Below, in pieces: positions 22,088-31,929 of a DNA stretch of 64,000 nucleotides. Below the pieces are notes generated by a model, which saw only the letters and a program-made list of their open reading frames with translations, did no database searches and was not told the origin of the DNA. The first letter of the stretch is position 1. Each line of letters opens with the position of its first letter. The position numbers and the translations under genes are program-made. Source of the DNA: Pseudomonas sp. C2B4 (lineage in GTDB: Bacteria; Pseudomonadota; Gammaproteobacteria; Pseudomonadales; Pseudomonadaceae); contig NZ_JABFMU010000004.1 in NCBI RefSeq assembly GCF_013359695.1, forward strand, positions 124,001-188,000, in the 5' to 3' direction.

Positions 22088-22276
22088 GGTCTGGCGTGGT
22101 CTTCGATTAGGACTATGTAAAGAATAAAGCGGCCGATTATAGCTGTCGTGCCTCCCGACTAACAGCGGTGACGGGCGGATGGTCGAAATGGAGAGCAATT
22201 TGCCGACGTTCAGTCGGGATTAAGCTGCAAATTGTTATCATCAGGACTCCATCAGCCCTGATAAACGCCGTTCATC

Positions 22277-22975
22277 ATGTCCAACCTGACTGTTCGAGCG
22301 TCCGCCGCGAGCCTGCCCAAGGGCCTTCCGGACGCGTTTTTCGACCGCGATGCGCAAATTCTGGCCCGGGATCTACTGGGCAAAGTCATCCGCCACCGGG
22401 TCGGCGACCTGTGGCTCAGCGCCCGGATTATCGAAACCGAAGCCTACTACTGCGCGGAAAAAGGCAGCCATGCGTCCCTTGGCTACACAGAAAAACGTAA
22501 GGCTTTGTTTCTGGATGGCGGCCACATCTATATGTACTACGCCCGGGGTGGCGACTCCTTGAACTTCAGTGCGCAAGGCCCGGGGAACGCTGTATTGATC
22601 AAGTCCGCCTACCCGTGGGTCGACGAACTGAGCGGCCCGGCGAGCCTGGCGCAGATGCTGCTGAACAACCCGGACGCCCAGGGCCGCCCTCGCCCATCGC
22701 AAAAGCTCTGCGCCGGGCAGACGTTATTGTGCAAGTCTCTGGGCTTGAAGGTGCCGGTCTGGGATGCCAAGCGCTTCGATCACGAGGTCTTGCTGGTAGA
22801 AGACGCCGGTCCGCGGCCCTCCCATGTCATCCAGACCACGCGCCTGGGCATTCCCCATGGGCGCGACGAACACCTGATGTACCGCTTTGTCGATGCGTCC
22901 TACGCAGCCTGGTGCACACGGAACCCGCTGAGACGGGGGCAGGTCGAAGGTCGCGATTATTTTTTGCTGCCCTGA
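22277..22975 (+). CDS. mpg: DNA-3-methyladenine glycosylase (AAG/Mpg family)
   Basis: A base-excision repair enzyme that removes alkylated purines. The 232-residue protein belongs to the mammalian-AAG family: LARDLLGKVIRH start, the IIETEAYYCAEKGSHASLGYTEK active region with catalytic Glu, and the YMYYARGGDSLNFSAQG and NPLRRGQ motifs. It is divergent from proA with about 190 bp between them. A REP pair follows it. Confidence 0.93.
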   Translation: MSNLTVRASAASLPKGLPDAFFDRDAQILARDLLGKVIRHRVGDLWLSARIIETEAYYCAEKGSHASLGYTEKRKALFLDGGHIYMYYARGGDSLNFSAQGPGNAVLIKSAYPWVDELSGPASLAQMLLNNPDAQGRPRPSQKLCAGQTLLCKSLGLKVPVWDAKRFDHEVLLVEDAGPRPSHVIQTTRLGIPHGRDEHLMYRFVDASYAAWCTRNPLRRGQVEGRDYFLLP

Positions 22976-23007
22976 GCTGACGCCGACTTGAGGCAGAAGG
23001 CCTCCTC

Positions 23008-23096
23008 TGTGGGAGCGAGCCTGCTCGCGAAGACGGCGGCACATCAGACATCAAAGCGACTGACACACTGCCTTCGCGAGCAGGCTCGCTCCCACA
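23008..23096. repeat. REP pair (REPIN-like) after mpg
   Basis: GTGGGAGCGAGCCTGCTCGC (from 23008) and its inverted copy (23071-23096) with about 38 bp between, in a tandem gene junction. Confidence 0.87.
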
Positions 23097-23167
23097 AGGG
23101 TTCTGTGTCGTTTATGGATTTGTGTTTGCCCCTTGGAATCAATTGAACATTCAATGGAGTTGTTTTT

Positions 23168-24484
23168 ATGGGCCCATGGCTCGATAGCGTGACCGGCTGG
23201 TTGACCGTCAACCCGCAATGGCTGGCGGCAGCGGTGTTCATCGTAGCCTTCGTCGAATGCCTGGCGATTGCCGGGTTGATCGTGCCCGGCACGGTGCTGC
23301 TGTTCGCCGTGGCGGTACTGGCCGGCAGCGGCGCACTGTCATTGAGTGAAACGTTACTGTTGGGATTCCTCGCCGGCGTGCTCGGCGATGTGGTTTCGTA
23401 TTTCCTGGGGCGTCATTTCCATCAGAACATCCGGCGCCTGCCAGGCTTGCGCCATCACCCTGAATGGATCGCCGGTGCCGAGGCGTACTTCCAGCGCTAC
23501 GGTATCGCCAGCCTGTTGGTCGGGCGCTTTATCGGCCCCTTGCGCCCCATGCTGCCGATGGTGGCCGGGATGTTCGACATGCCCTTCCCGCGTTTCTTTG
23601 CCGTCAGCCTGCTGGCTGGCGCGGGGTGGTCAGTGGCGTACCTGATGCCCGGCTGGGCCACCGGTGCAGCCATTCGCTTGCCATTGCCCGAAGGCTTCTG
23701 GCCGCAGGCCGGGATCGTTGCCGGCAGCATTGCGCTGATGGTAGGGCTGAGCGCCACCAGCAGCCTGCGCAAGCATCGCAAGGCCACGATGTTTATTACC
23801 GGGATGAGTTTTCTGATTCTGGCGGCGCTGTTTATCGGCTATTCACACCTGACCGCCCTCGATCAAGGGCTGATGACGCTGGTGCAGGAACATCGCAGCC
23901 CAATGCTCGATGAAGTGGCCGTGGTGTTCACGCTGATCGGTGAATTTCGCAACATGCTGATATTCAGTGCCTTGCTGGTAGCGTTGCTGCTCATTACCCG
24001 GCAATGGCGCCAGGCAATCTTCGCGTGCAGCACACTGCTATTCACTGCGCTGGGCAACACCGCGACCAAACACTTTTTCGCCCGGGTACGCCCCGAAGTA
24101 CTCACCGATCCCTTGACCAGCTACAGCATGCCCAGCGGTCACGCTTCGGGCTCCTTCGCCCTGTTCCTGACCCTGGCCGTCCTCGCCGGCCGCGGGCAAC
24201 CGCCACGGATGCGCCTGACCTGGCTGCTGGTGGGCTGCTTGCCAGCGCTGGCGATCGCTTTGTCACGGGTCTATCTCGGCGCTCACTGGCCGACCGATGT
24301 GCTGGCGGGCGCGATGCTGGCAGCCTGTGTCTGCGCGGCCAGCCTCTGGCTGGTTCAGCGCCGCACTCCGCTCAATGCAATGCCACCCAGGATTTGGTGG
24401 CTCGTGTTGCCTTCGCTGGTGGCGCTGTTCGGGTTCTTCGTATTGCGGCATTTGCCGCACACGATGCTGAGATACGCGTACTAA
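23168..24484 (+). CDS. DedA/PAP2 fusion membrane protein
   Basis: The 438-residue protein joins two membrane domains. The N-terminal half (about 10-170) is a DedA/SNARE-associated domain with FLGRHFHQNIRR and GRFIGPLRPMLPMVAGMF. The C-terminal half (about 200-420) is a PAP2 phosphatase with all three motifs: KHFFARVRP (Lys near 301), PSGH (322-325) and SRVYLGAHWP (His373). DedA proteins are lipid scramblase/transporter-like; PAP2 enzymes dephosphorylate undecaprenyl or phosphatidyl substrates in the periplasm. The fusion suggests recycling of a polyprenyl phosphate, but the substrate is not known. Confidence 0.92.
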   Translation: MGPWLDSVTGWLTVNPQWLAAAVFIVAFVECLAIAGLIVPGTVLLFAVAVLAGSGALSLSETLLLGFLAGVLGDVVSYFLGRHFHQNIRRLPGLRHHPEWIAGAEAYFQRYGIASLLVGRFIGPLRPMLPMVAGMFDMPFPRFFAVSLLAGAGWSVAYLMPGWATGAAIRLPLPEGFWPQAGIVAGSIALMVGLSATSSLRKHRKATMFITGMSFLILAALFIGYSHLTALDQGLMTLVQEHRSPMLDEVAVVFTLIGEFRNMLIFSALLVALLLITRQWRQAIFACSTLLFTALGNTATKHFFARVRPEVLTDPLTSYSMPSGHASGSFALFLTLAVLAGRGQPPRMRLTWLLVGCLPALAIALSRVYLGAHWPTDVLAGAMLAACVCAASLWLVQRRTPLNAMPPRIWWLVLPSLVALFGFFVLRHLPHTMLRYAY

Positions 24485-24489
24485 AGAAC

Positions 24490-24566
24490 AAAAGATCGCA
24501 GCCTTCGGCAGCTCCTACGTTGGTTTGGCGTCCCCCTGTAGGAGCTGCCGAAGGCTGCGATCTTTT
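24490..24566. terminator. Long perfect hairpin between convergent genes
   Basis: Two perfect 29-bp arms (24490-24518 and 24538-24566) flank a 19-nt loop, with an A-run on the left and TTTT on the right. It separates the convergent DedA-PAP2 and LON-domain genes. Its outer sequence GATCGCAGCC is shared with 1771-1816. Confidence 0.85.
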
Positions 24567-24574
24567 AGCGGAAG

Positions 24575-25165
24575 TCAGGCAAACAACTCACCCTGCAACT
24601 CATCCAGCAGCGCCTGAATCGCATCCAGTCGCTGCTGCGGATCATCGAGTTGCAGCAGATCGATCTTGTCCAGTTCGGCGAATGGCAACAAGTAGGCCAG
24701 CTGATTGGCCAGCGACTGTTGCCCGGTCGCTTCGGTGCCCATGTTCAGCGCTTCGACCATCGGGTGTTCGGCCAGAGCCTTGAGCAAGGCCACCAGATCG
24801 GCGTCCTCATCCTGTAGCGGTTGCTCGGGCTCCTCGTCCAGCCACTCGACCTCGGCCACGATCAACTGATCGCGCTGCACTTCGGTACGCAGCACGTGGA
24901 AGCGCCGACTGCCCTGCACCCGAATCCCCAGCAGTCCATTGTCCTGCTGCTTGAAGTCGGTGATCAGCGCTTCGCACCCGACCAGCGCATAACCGGCCGG
25001 GGCGATGCCGACTTCTTCACCCTCAAGGATGCACACGACGCCGAAGCCGCCGCCCTGCTTCATGCAGCGACCGATCATGTCCAGGTAACGCGCCTCGAAA
25101 ATCTGCAGGTCGAGGATGCAGCCAGGAAACAGCACCGTGTTCAGCGGAAAAAGCGGCAGACTCAT
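24575..25165 (-). CDS. Stand-alone LON substrate-binding domain protein
   Basis: The 196-residue protein is the N-terminal (LAN/LON) domain of Lon protease without the ATPase or protease parts: LPLFPLNTVLFPGCILDLQIFEARYLDMI is the signature. Such proteins are common in pseudomonads; their targets are unknown, and they might help substrate recognition. The start at 25165 is chosen because AAGGAA lies 7 bp upstream. It begins 12 bp after lrgB ends. Confidence 0.88.
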   Translation of the reverse strand: MSLPLFPLNTVLFPGCILDLQIFEARYLDMIGRCMKQGGGFGVVCILEGEEVGIAPAGYALVGCEALITDFKQQDNGLLGIRVQGSRRFHVLRTEVQRDQLIVAEVEWLDEEPEQPLQDEDADLVALLKALAEHPMVEALNMGTEATGQQSLANQLAYLLPFAELDKIDLLQLDDPQQRLDAIQALLDELQGELFA

Positions 25166-25176
25166 AGACATTTCCT

Positions 25177-25893
25177 TCATACCACCATCGACACCGCCAA
25201 CGGCAGCAGAACTGCCGTGGCCACGCCCATCAAACTCATCGCCAGCGCCGCGAAGGCACCGCACTCTTCATTTTCCTGCATCGCCACTGCCGTGCCGACC
25301 GCGTGGGCCGTCATCCCCAATGCCATGCCGCGAGCCTCGGGACTGTGGACGCCAAGCCGGGTCAACAGGCTCGGACCAAAGATCGCGCCGATCACGCCGG
25401 TGATCAGCACAAACACTGCTGCTAGCGCCGCGACGCCGCCGATCTGCTCTGCCACCAGCATGGCAATCGGCGAAGTCACCGACTTGGGCGCCATGGTCAT
25501 CAGAATCATGTGTTCAGCCCCGAACCACCAGCCCAGCAGCACGCCCATGCCCGTGGCAACCACACCGCCTATCACCAGCGTAGTAAATATCGGCCAGAAC
25601 AACTGCCGAATCCGCCGCAGGTTGAGGTAAAGCGGTACCGCCAGTGCAACCGTGGCCGGGCCGAGCAGGATGCTGAGGATCTCGGTGCTCTTGCGGTACT
25701 CGGCATACGTCAGCCCGCAGCCAACCAGCACACCGATCACCAGCAACATGGAGACCAGCACCGGCTGCAAAAAGATCCAGCGGGTTTTCTCGAAAGCCGC
25801 CAGCACGAGTTGATAGGCGCCCAGGGTGATGCCTATGCCGAACAACGGATGATGAATCACCGATACCCAGGCGCCTTGCCAGTCGAGGGTCAT
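25177..25893 (-). CDS. lrgB: LrgB/CidB family membrane protein
   Basis: The 238-residue protein has about six membrane segments and the family motifs LLGPATVALAVPLY, APKSVTSPIAM and GMTAHAVGTAVAM. LrgB/CidB proteins are linked to murein hydrolase control and pyruvate or by-product transport. It overlaps lrgA by 4 bp (ATGA), the usual lrgAB arrangement. Confidence 0.92.
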   Translation of the reverse strand: MTLDWQGAWVSVIHHPLFGIGITLGAYQLVLAAFEKTRWIFLQPVLVSMLLVIGVLVGCGLTYAEYRKSTEILSILLGPATVALAVPLYLNLRRIRQLFWPIFTTLVIGGVVATGMGVLLGWWFGAEHMILMTMAPKSVTSPIAMLVAEQIGGVAALAAVFVLITGVIGAIFGPSLLTRLGVHSPEARGMALGMTAHAVGTAVAMQENEECGAFAALAMSLMGVATAVLLPLAVSMVV

Positions 25894-26255
25894 TGGCTGT
25901 CCTCAGGCGGGTGGGCATGGCGTTTGATCATGCGTTGCATCAGCACGCCCGCGAACGCCATGGACAGTACCAGGGACAACACCAGCGCCCCCGCAATGGC
26001 CCAGAAGTCCGCCGCGATGTCTTTTGCGTAAACCATCACCCCCACTGCCGGCGGCACCAAAAGCAATGGCAGATAGCGCAACAGGCTGCTGGCCGCCACG
26101 TTCAGCGGCTCGCCGACCTGGCCACGGCCAATCAAAAAAGCCAGCATCAGTAGCAAGCCGACAATCGGCCCCGGCAGCACCGGCAGAAACAAATGGTTGA
26201 TGGCTGTGCCGAGCAATTGGAACAACACCAGCCAAGTCAAACCTCGTAACAACAT
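25890..26255 (-). CDS. lrgA: LrgA/CidA holin-like protein
   Basis: A 121-residue membrane protein with four hydrophobic segments and the family PGPIVGLLLMLAFL and LLVPPAVGVM motifs. It is the small holin-like partner of LrgB, with which it forms a coupled pair. A promoter probably lies in the 190 bp shared with the divergent MaoC gene. Confidence 0.92.
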   Translation of the reverse strand: MLLRGLTWLVLFQLLGTAINHLFLPVLPGPIVGLLLMLAFLIGRGQVGEPLNVAASSLLRYLPLLLVPPAVGVMVYAKDIAADFWAIAGALVLSLVLSMAFAGVLMQRMIKRHAHPPEDSQ

Positions 26256-26446
26256 CCCTCATCTCCCGCAAACCCCGCAGTGGCGCGCCGAGCATTATAA
26301 GCATGCCTGCCCTATACATCGGCATTCGCCAAAAGCATGGTCGGTTGACCTGAGCAATTTGCCATGTTGATCTAAAGTGGTAATCCGGGAGGTCAAATCC
26401 CCTCCATCTCAAAACTATAAAACCGATGAACCCAAGGAGAGTCTCA

Positions 26447-26902
26447 ATGCCGTATGTTCCAGTTGCAGAGCTCAATGATTATGTCGGCAAGGAACTTGGA
26501 CGTTCCGAATGGCTCACGATCGATCAGGAGCGCATCAACCTGTTTGCCGAAGCCACAGGGGACTATCAGTTCATCCACGTCGACCCGGTCAAAGCGGCGC
26601 AAACGCCATTTGGCGGCACCATTGCCCACGGCTTCCTGTCGCTGTCGTTGATCCCTAAACTGATGGAAGACATCCTCGTTCTTCCAGAAGGCGTGAAGAT
26701 GGTGGTCAATTACGGCCTGGACAGTGTGCGTTTCATTCAACCGGTCAAGGTCGACTCGAAAGTGCGACTCAAGGTTGATCTGTCCGAAGTCACCGAGAAG
26801 AAACCTGGCCAATGGCTGCTTAAGGCCATCGCCACCCTGGAAATCGAAGGCTCGGACAAACCGGCGTATATCGCTGAATCCTTGTCGCTCTGCTTCGTGT
26901 AA
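26447..26902 (+). CDS. MaoC-like (R)-enoyl-CoA hydratase family protein
   Basis: The 151-residue single hotdog-fold protein matches the MaoC/NodN group: GDYQFIHVDPVKA carries the hydratase Asp and His, followed by TPFGGTIAHGFLSLSL. Members hydrate enoyl-CoA, sometimes feeding polyhydroxyalkanoate synthesis; the substrate here cannot be told. ATG 26447 follows AAGGAGAG; the upstream ATG at 26426 has no ribosome site. Confidence 0.9.
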   Translation: MPYVPVAELNDYVGKELGRSEWLTIDQERINLFAEATGDYQFIHVDPVKAAQTPFGGTIAHGFLSLSLIPKLMEDILVLPEGVKMVVNYGLDSVRFIQPVKVDSKVRLKVDLSEVTEKKPGQWLLKAIATLEIEGSDKPAYIAESLSLCFV

Positions 26903-27014
26903 CCCGTCCTGGATGCGAAACAGCTTATGCTGTTTCGCGCCCCTCTTTTTCTACCGGCTGTATAAGGGCACTTAGCTACGGCATACTCGGTCGCCTAATT
27001 GCCCGGAACCCGCT

Positions 27015-28733
27015 ATGCGCTCACTTGCACTCCTTGCCTTGACCCTGATGCTCACCGCTTGCGGCGACGGCGAATCGCCGTTACCTCCCGACGCGCGCCT
27101 GCCGGACGGTGGACGCTATCGTGGTGATCTGGTCGATGGATTGCTGCAAGGCCAGGGCCGCATCGATTACCCCAATGGCAGCTGGTATGCCGGCGAGTTC
27201 AACAAGGGCCAATGGCATGGCCAGGGCGAATGGCACGGCAGCAATGGCGAGGTCTATCGCGGGCAGTTCAATCAAGGCCTGTTCGACGGTCAAGGCAGCC
27301 TGACCACCCACGGCGGCAGCTACAACGGCGGTTTCAAGCTCGGCAGACGCGAAGGCGAAGGCACTCTCAAAGAAAACGGCATGACCTACCGTGGCGAGTT
27401 CAAGGCCGATCAGTATTCAGGGCTCGGCCGCCTGGAACTCGAAGACGGCAGTGCGTACCAAGGGCAGTTCGCCCACGGCAAGCCCAACGGCGAAGGCCAG
27501 CGCGGCGACGGCAACGGCAATCAGTTCACCGGGCATTTCGTCGACGGTCAGCTGGAAGACAACGGAACATTCAACAGCGCTGAAGGCGACATCTACGTCG
27601 GCGGCTTCAAGAACAATCAACTGAACGGCAAGGGCCGCTACGAAAACGCCGACGGCGATGTCTGGCTGGGTCAATTCAAGGAAGGCTCGCTCAACGGCAA
27701 GGGCGAGTTGATCGGCGCCGATGGCAGCCATTACATCGGCCACTTCAACGACTGGCGCTTCAGCGGTCAAGGCCGCTTGAACCTCGCCGACGGCAGTTTC
27801 TACATCGGCCAGTTCGATAGCGACGCCTATTCCGGCCGGGGCACTTTAGTGCTGACCGATGGCTCGGTGCTTAGCGGCACCTGGATCAACGGCCAGCGCG
27901 TGCGTGACGCCGATGGCAAGTTGCTGCCCGATACCCTCGAACTCGGTCTGTTGGCCCAGGGTCGCTTGCTCGAAGAGGCATTGAACAATGTACCGGCCTC
28001 GACCCCGGCAATCGAGCTGTACACCCTGACCCTGGGCGGCGACGGCAAGCAGAGCGTGTTCCTGCGCGAATCCGACTACGTCGCCAACATGCTCACCAGC
28101 CGTTTCGGTGCCTTCGGCCAGATCCGCCTGGTGAATCATCGCGATCATCTCGGTGACCGCCCGATGGCTACCCGGGAAAACCTGCGCCGCGCAGCCATGG
28201 CCCTGGCCGACCGCAGCGGACCGGAAGATCTGATATTCATCTACCTGACCAGTCACGGCACCAGCGAACACGAATTGGTGCTCGACCAGCCACGCATGGA
28301 ACTGGCCGACCTGCCAGCCGACGAACTGGCGGCGGTGCTCGCCCCCCTTAAAAATCGCGACAAGATCATCGTGATATCGTCTTGCTATTCCGGCGGTTTC
28401 ATTCCCGCACTGAAAGACGAACGCACCCTGATCATGACCGCCTCGCGAGCCGACCGCGTGTCGTTCGGCTGCTCCGAAGAAGCCAACTTCACGTACTTCG
28501 GCGATGCCTTGTTTGCCCGGGCCCTGAACCAGACCGATGATCTGGAACAAGCCTTCAAACTGGCCAAGGCCACCGTCGCCGAACGCGAAATGGCCGACAA
28601 CTATGAAGCCTCCGAGCCACAGATCTGGGCACCGAAAACCGTGCTGTCCCACTGGCAGTTACTGCGCAAGCAGCAAGCACGAAAAGCGCTGCAAAATGCC
28701 TTGATTGACAGCAAGGATACAAAGAACAACTAA
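27015..28733 (+). CDS. MORN-repeat lipoprotein with C13 (legumain-like) peptidase domain
   Basis: The 572-residue protein begins with a lipoprotein signal ending in LTAC (Cys near 16). Residues about 33-300 consist of 11-12 tandem MORN repeats of about 23 residues (YxGxFxxGxxxGxGxxxxxxG). Residues about 330-550 match peptidase family C13: a His414 in YLTSHGTSEHE and Cys457 in ISSCYSGGF form the expected His-Cys dyad. MORN arrays often bind lipid or protein; C13 enzymes cleave after Asn or Asp, or act as transamidases. It is therefore a putative envelope cysteine peptidase. A small oxidoreductase gene follows by 26 bp. Substrate unknown. Confidence 0.88.
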   Translation: MRSLALLALTLMLTACGDGESPLPPDARLPDGGRYRGDLVDGLLQGQGRIDYPNGSWYAGEFNKGQWHGQGEWHGSNGEVYRGQFNQGLFDGQGSLTTHGGSYNGGFKLGRREGEGTLKENGMTYRGEFKADQYSGLGRLELEDGSAYQGQFAHGKPNGEGQRGDGNGNQFTGHFVDGQLEDNGTFNSAEGDIYVGGFKNNQLNGKGRYENADGDVWLGQFKEGSLNGKGELIGADGSHYIGHFNDWRFSGQGRLNLADGSFYIGQFDSDAYSGRGTLVLTDGSVLSGTWINGQRVRDADGKLLPDTLELGLLAQGRLLEEALNNVPASTPAIELYTLTLGGDGKQSVFLRESDYVANMLTSRFGAFGQIRLVNHRDHLGDRPMATRENLRRAAMALADRSGPEDLIFIYLTSHGTSEHELVLDQPRMELADLPADELAAVLAPLKNRDKIIVISSCYSGGFIPALKDERTLIMTASRADRVSFGCSEEANFTYFGDALFARALNQTDDLEQAFKLAKATVAEREMADNYEASEPQIWAPKTVLSHWQLLRKQQARKALQNALIDSKDTKNN

Positions 28734-28759
28734 GCTGACAGTATCAAGGGAGAAACACT

Positions 28760-29401
28760 ATGTACTTGACGCCTCAGCACGTATTGCTTGCCGGAGCCAC
28801 CGGTTTGACCGGTGAACATTTGCTCGATCGCTTGCTCAACGAGCCAACGATTACGCGGGTATTGGCGCCCTCACGCCGGCCATTGGCCAGGCATCCTCAC
28901 CTTGAAAACCCCGTCGGCGATCCAGCGATGTTTCTGCCGCAGTTGAGCGGTCGCGTCGATATCGCCTACTGCTGCCTGGGCACCACCATCAAGCAGGCCG
29001 GCTCGGAGCAGGCATTTCGCGCCGTGGACCTGGACATGGTGGTGGCCTTCGCCAAACGCGCCCGGGAGATGGGCGCACGTCACCTGATCGTGATCAGTGC
29101 CTTGGGGGCCGATCGCAGATCCTCGAATTTCTACAACCGGGTCAAAGGCGAGATGGAATACGCGTTGCGGGCGCAGGACTGGCCACAGCTGACCATTTGC
29201 CGACCTTCGCTGCTGCTGGGCGAACGCCTCGAGCCGCGACTGGGCGAGAAAGTCGCCGGCCCCTTGTCACGACTGATCCCCGGCAAGTACCACGGTATCG
29301 AAGCCTGCCAGCTGGCCCGCGCCATGTGGCGATTGGCGCTGGAAGAGCAGGATGGGCTGCGGATTGTCGAGTCGGATGAGTTACGCAAGCTAGGCAAGTA
29401 A
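28760..29401 (+). CDS. NAD(P)H-binding Rossmann oxidoreductase
   Basis: A 213-residue short protein of the atypical SDR (HTATIP2-like) group. The nucleotide-binding motif is [18 protein letters not shown] near residue 9; [20 protein letters not shown] and the [12 protein letters not shown] segment (Tyr/Lys area) are typical. AAGGGAGA precedes the start. It may form a transcription unit with the MORN/C13 gene, but the link between their functions is not clear. Confidence 0.88.
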   Translation: MYLTPQHVLLAGATGLTGEHLLDRLLNEPTITRVLAPSRRPLARHPHLENPVGDPAMFLPQLSGRVDIAYCCLGTTIKQAGSEQAFRAVDLDMVVAFAKRAREMGARHLIVISALGADRRSSNFYNRVKGEMEYALRAQDWPQLTICRPSLLLGERLEPRLGEKVAGPLSRLIPGKYHGIEACQLARAMWRLALEEQDGLRIVESDELRKLGK

Positions 29402-29423
29402 TCCGCGGCGCCTGACAGAGCAC

Positions 29424-29500
29424 ATTCGCGAGCAGGCTCGCTCCCACATTTGATCTGTGTTGTTCACAAATTCAATGTGGGGGCGAGCCTGCTCGCGAAG
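29424..29500. repeat. REP pair (REPIN-like)
   Basis: ATTCGCGAGCAGGCTCGCTC (29424-29450) faces its inverted copy (29474-29500), between convergent genes. Confidence 0.86.
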
Positions 29501-29515
29501 AGCGCAAAGCGCTCC

Positions 29516-29800
29516 CTACAATCCACCCGTCGCCTGAAAATTCACCCCAAGCACCGTCAACAACGACAACGGCAACAGCAATGTGTCGAGCAACGCGCTG
29601 GCCGGCAGGTCAACCCCCGGATAACTCGGGGCCTCAGCGCCGAAACGGTCCATCGCGCAACAACCGCCATTGATCGCATACAGATCCAGCCGCGTCCCTG
29701 CGTACACCACCGGCGCACCCGGCTTGGCGGCATCCAGCGTGCGCGCCGTGGCGCACCCCGCCAACTGCAATGCCAGCACCACCACCAACAGCTTATTCAT
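29516..29800 (-). CDS. YceK/YidQ family small lipoprotein
   Basis: The 94-residue product has a signal ending in the lipobox LAGC and the DUF1375 features [12 protein letters not shown] and the final [16 protein letters not shown] hydrophobic segment. Members are predicted outer-membrane lipoproteins of unknown role. The start overlaps the end of ubiX by 8 bp. Confidence 0.85.
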   Translation of the reverse strand: MNKLLVVVLALQLAGCATARTLDAAKPGAPVVYAGTRLDLYAINGGCCAMDRFGAEAPSYPGVDLPASALLDTLLLPLSLLTVLGVNFQATGGL

Positions 29801-30425
29801 CGCTGGACAGATGATGTTCGCCCCAACGCGGCAGCATGTCCTGGGGAATGTTCAGCAGGTTGAGAATCCGCGCCACCACGAAATCGATCAGGTCGTCGAT
29901 GGTTTGCGGCTGATGATAGAAGCCCGGCGATGCCGGCAGAATCGTTACGCCCATGTTCGACAGCTTGAGCATGTGCTCCAGATGAATGCTCGAATACGGC
30001 GCCTCGCGCGGCACCAGAATCAGCTGACGGCGCTCCTTCAATGTCACGTCGGCAGCACGCTCGATCAGGTTGTTACAGGCACCGGTTGCGATGGCTGACA
30101 AGGTGCCGGTCGAACACGGCACCACCACCATCGCCGCCGGCGCGCCGGAGCCAGAGGCCACCGGCGACATCCAGTCTTCCTTGCCATACACGCGAATCTG
30201 CCCGGCGGCAGCACCGGTGTACTCGGTAAGGAAAGCCTGCATCATCTGCGGTTTGGCGGGCAGCGTGACATCGGTTTCCGTGGCCATCACCAGTTGCGCG
30301 GCCTTGGAGATCAGGAAGTGCACTTCGCGGTCTTCGCGCACCAGGCAGTCGAGCAGGCGCAAGCCATACTGGGCGCCGGAAGCGCCGGTCATCGCCAGCG
30401 TGATGCGGTCCGGACCGTTATTCAT
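29793..30425 (-). CDS. ubiX: Flavin prenyltransferase UbiX
   Basis: UbiX makes prenylated FMN, the cofactor of the UbiD decarboxylase in ubiquinone synthesis. The 210-residue protein has the [21 protein letters not shown]-binding start, [15 protein letters not shown] and [14 protein letters not shown] motifs. Its ATG overlaps the mpl stop codon in ATGA, so the genes are coupled. Confidence 0.96.
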   Translation of the reverse strand: MNNGPDRITLAMTGASGAQYGLRLLDCLVREDREVHFLISKAAQLVMATETDVTLPAKPQMMQAFLTEYTGAAAGQIRVYGKEDWMSPVASGSGAPAAMVVVPCSTGTLSAIATGACNNLIERAADVTLKERRQLILVPREAPYSSIHLEHMLKLSNMGVTILPASPGFYHQPQTIDDLIDFVVARILNLLNIPQDMLPRWGEHHLSSDE

Positions 30426-31771
30426 TTGAGCGCCTCGGCGAGCTTGCCGTGCAGGCCGCCGAAGCCGCCGTTGCTCATGATCACCACGTGCGTGCCTGGT
30501 TGCGCCTGGCTTTTCACGCGGTCGATGATGCCTTCCAGCGAATCGCTGACAATCGACGGCACGGTGCACAAGGCTGCGGTGGCGGCCAGGTCCCAACCGA
30601 GGTTGGCTGGCGCGTACCAGATCACCTGGTCGGCATCGACCACGCTTTCCGGCAAACCGTCACGGTGCGCACCCAGCTTCATGGAGTTGGAGCGCGGCTC
30701 GATGATCGCGATCAACGGGGCATCGCCAATACGCTTGCGCAGGCCGTCTAGCGTGGTGGCGATGGCAGTCGGGTGATGCGCGAAATCGTCATAAATGGTG
30801 ATGCCACGCACGTCCGCGACTTTCTCCATCCGCCGCTTCACGCTTTTGAAAGCGCTCAATGCAGCGATGCCCATCGAGGGCGCCACGCCAACGTGACGCG
30901 CCGCTGCCAGGGTGGCCAGCGCGTTGGCAACGTTGTGCTGACCCGTCATGTCCCACTCGACCACGCCTTGGGAAACCCCTTCGAACATCACTTCGAAGGC
31001 CGAACCGTCTTCGCTGAGCAACTTGACCTGCCACTGACCGCCGGCACCGGTGGTTTGCACCGGGGTCCAGCAGCCCATTTCGATGACGCGCTGCAACGCC
31101 GGTTCGGTGGTCGGGTGAATCACCAGGCCTTCGCTCGGGATGGTTCGCACCAGGTGGTGGAACTGCCGCTCGATGGCGGGCAGGTCCGGGAAGATATCGG
31201 CGTGGTCGAACTCGAGGTTGTTCAGGATCGCCGTACGCGGGCGGTAGTGAACGAACTTGGAGCGCTTGTCGAAAAAGGCGCTGTCGTATTCATCGGCCTC
31301 GATCACGAAGAACGGTGTGCCGCCCAGACGCGCCGACACCGAGAAATTCTGAGGCACGCCACCAATCAGGAAGCCCGGGCTCATGCCCGCGTGTTCCAGC
31401 ACCCAGGCGAGCATGCTGCTGGTGGTGGTCTTGCCGTGAGTGCCGGCAACCGCCAGCACCCAGCGACCTTGCAGGACGTGATCGGCCAACCATTGCGGGC
31501 CGGAGACGTAAGGCAGGCCTTTGTTCAGCACATACTCCACTGCCGGGTTACCGCGGGACATGGCATTGCCGATCACCACCAGGTCGGGGGCCGGGTCGAG
31601 TTGCGCCGGGTCGTAGCCTTGGGTCAACTCGATGCCCTGAGCCTCAAGCTGAGTGCTCATCGGCGGGTAGACGTTGGCATCGGAGCCGGTCACGTGATGG
31701 CCCAGCTCTTTGGCCAGAACTGCCATAGAACCCATGAAAGTGCCGCAGATACCAAGAATATGAATGTGCAT
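30422..31771 (-). CDS. mpl: UDP-MurNAc:L-Ala-gamma-D-Glu-meso-DAP ligase
   Basis: Mpl recycles murein tripeptide onto UDP-MurNAc in the cytosol. It is a Mur-ligase family protein of 449 residues: N-terminal [14 protein letters not shown]-loop [32 protein letters not shown], and C-terminal [11 protein letters not shown] and PRSNSMKLG. The start at 31771 (MHIHILGI) is the family start. It is coupled to ubiX. With ldcA it makes two recycling steps in this window. Confidence 0.96.
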   Translation of the reverse strand: MHIHILGICGTFMGSMAVLAKELGHHVTGSDANVYPPMSTQLEAQGIELTQGYDPAQLDPAPDLVVIGNAMSRGNPAVEYVLNKGLPYVSGPQWLADHVLQGRWVLAVAGTHGKTTTSSMLAWVLEHAGMSPGFLIGGVPQNFSVSARLGGTPFFVIEADEYDSAFFDKRSKFVHYRPRTAILNNLEFDHADIFPDLPAIERQFHHLVRTIPSEGLVIHPTTEPALQRVIEMGCWTPVQTTGAGGQWQVKLLSEDGSAFEVMFEGVSQGVVEWDMTGQHNVANALATLAAARHVGVAPSMGIAALSAFKSVKRRMEKVADVRGITIYDDFAHHPTAIATTLDGLRKRIGDAPLIAIIEPRSNSMKLGAHRDGLPESVVDADQVIWYAPANLGWDLAATAALCTVPSIVSDSLEGIIDRVKSQAQPGTHVVIMSNGGFGGLHGKLAEALK

Positions 31772-31849
31772 AGTCGACCTCGTAAAACATGGCCGCAGGT
31801 TAGCGTAGGGAGGGGAAAATCGCACCTTGTGTTTCAGACTTGAGGACCG

Positions 31850-31916
31850 CCTTCGCGAGCAGGCTCGCTCCCACATGGACGGTGCAGACCCTGTGGGAGC
31901 GAGCCTGTTCGCGAAG
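31850..31916. repeat. REP pair (REPIN-like) between mpl and eatR
   Basis: CCTTCGCGAGCAGGCTCGCT (31850-31875) faces an inverted copy (31892-31916) that has one base change (TTCGCG for CTCGCG). Confidence 0.86.
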
Positions 31917-31929
31917 AACGCGCCACGAT

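Noticed and set aside
22981..23100. Repeated palindromes considered as a CRISPR array
   Set aside because: Only paired, inverted units occur at scattered sites, with no regular spacers; they are REP pairs.
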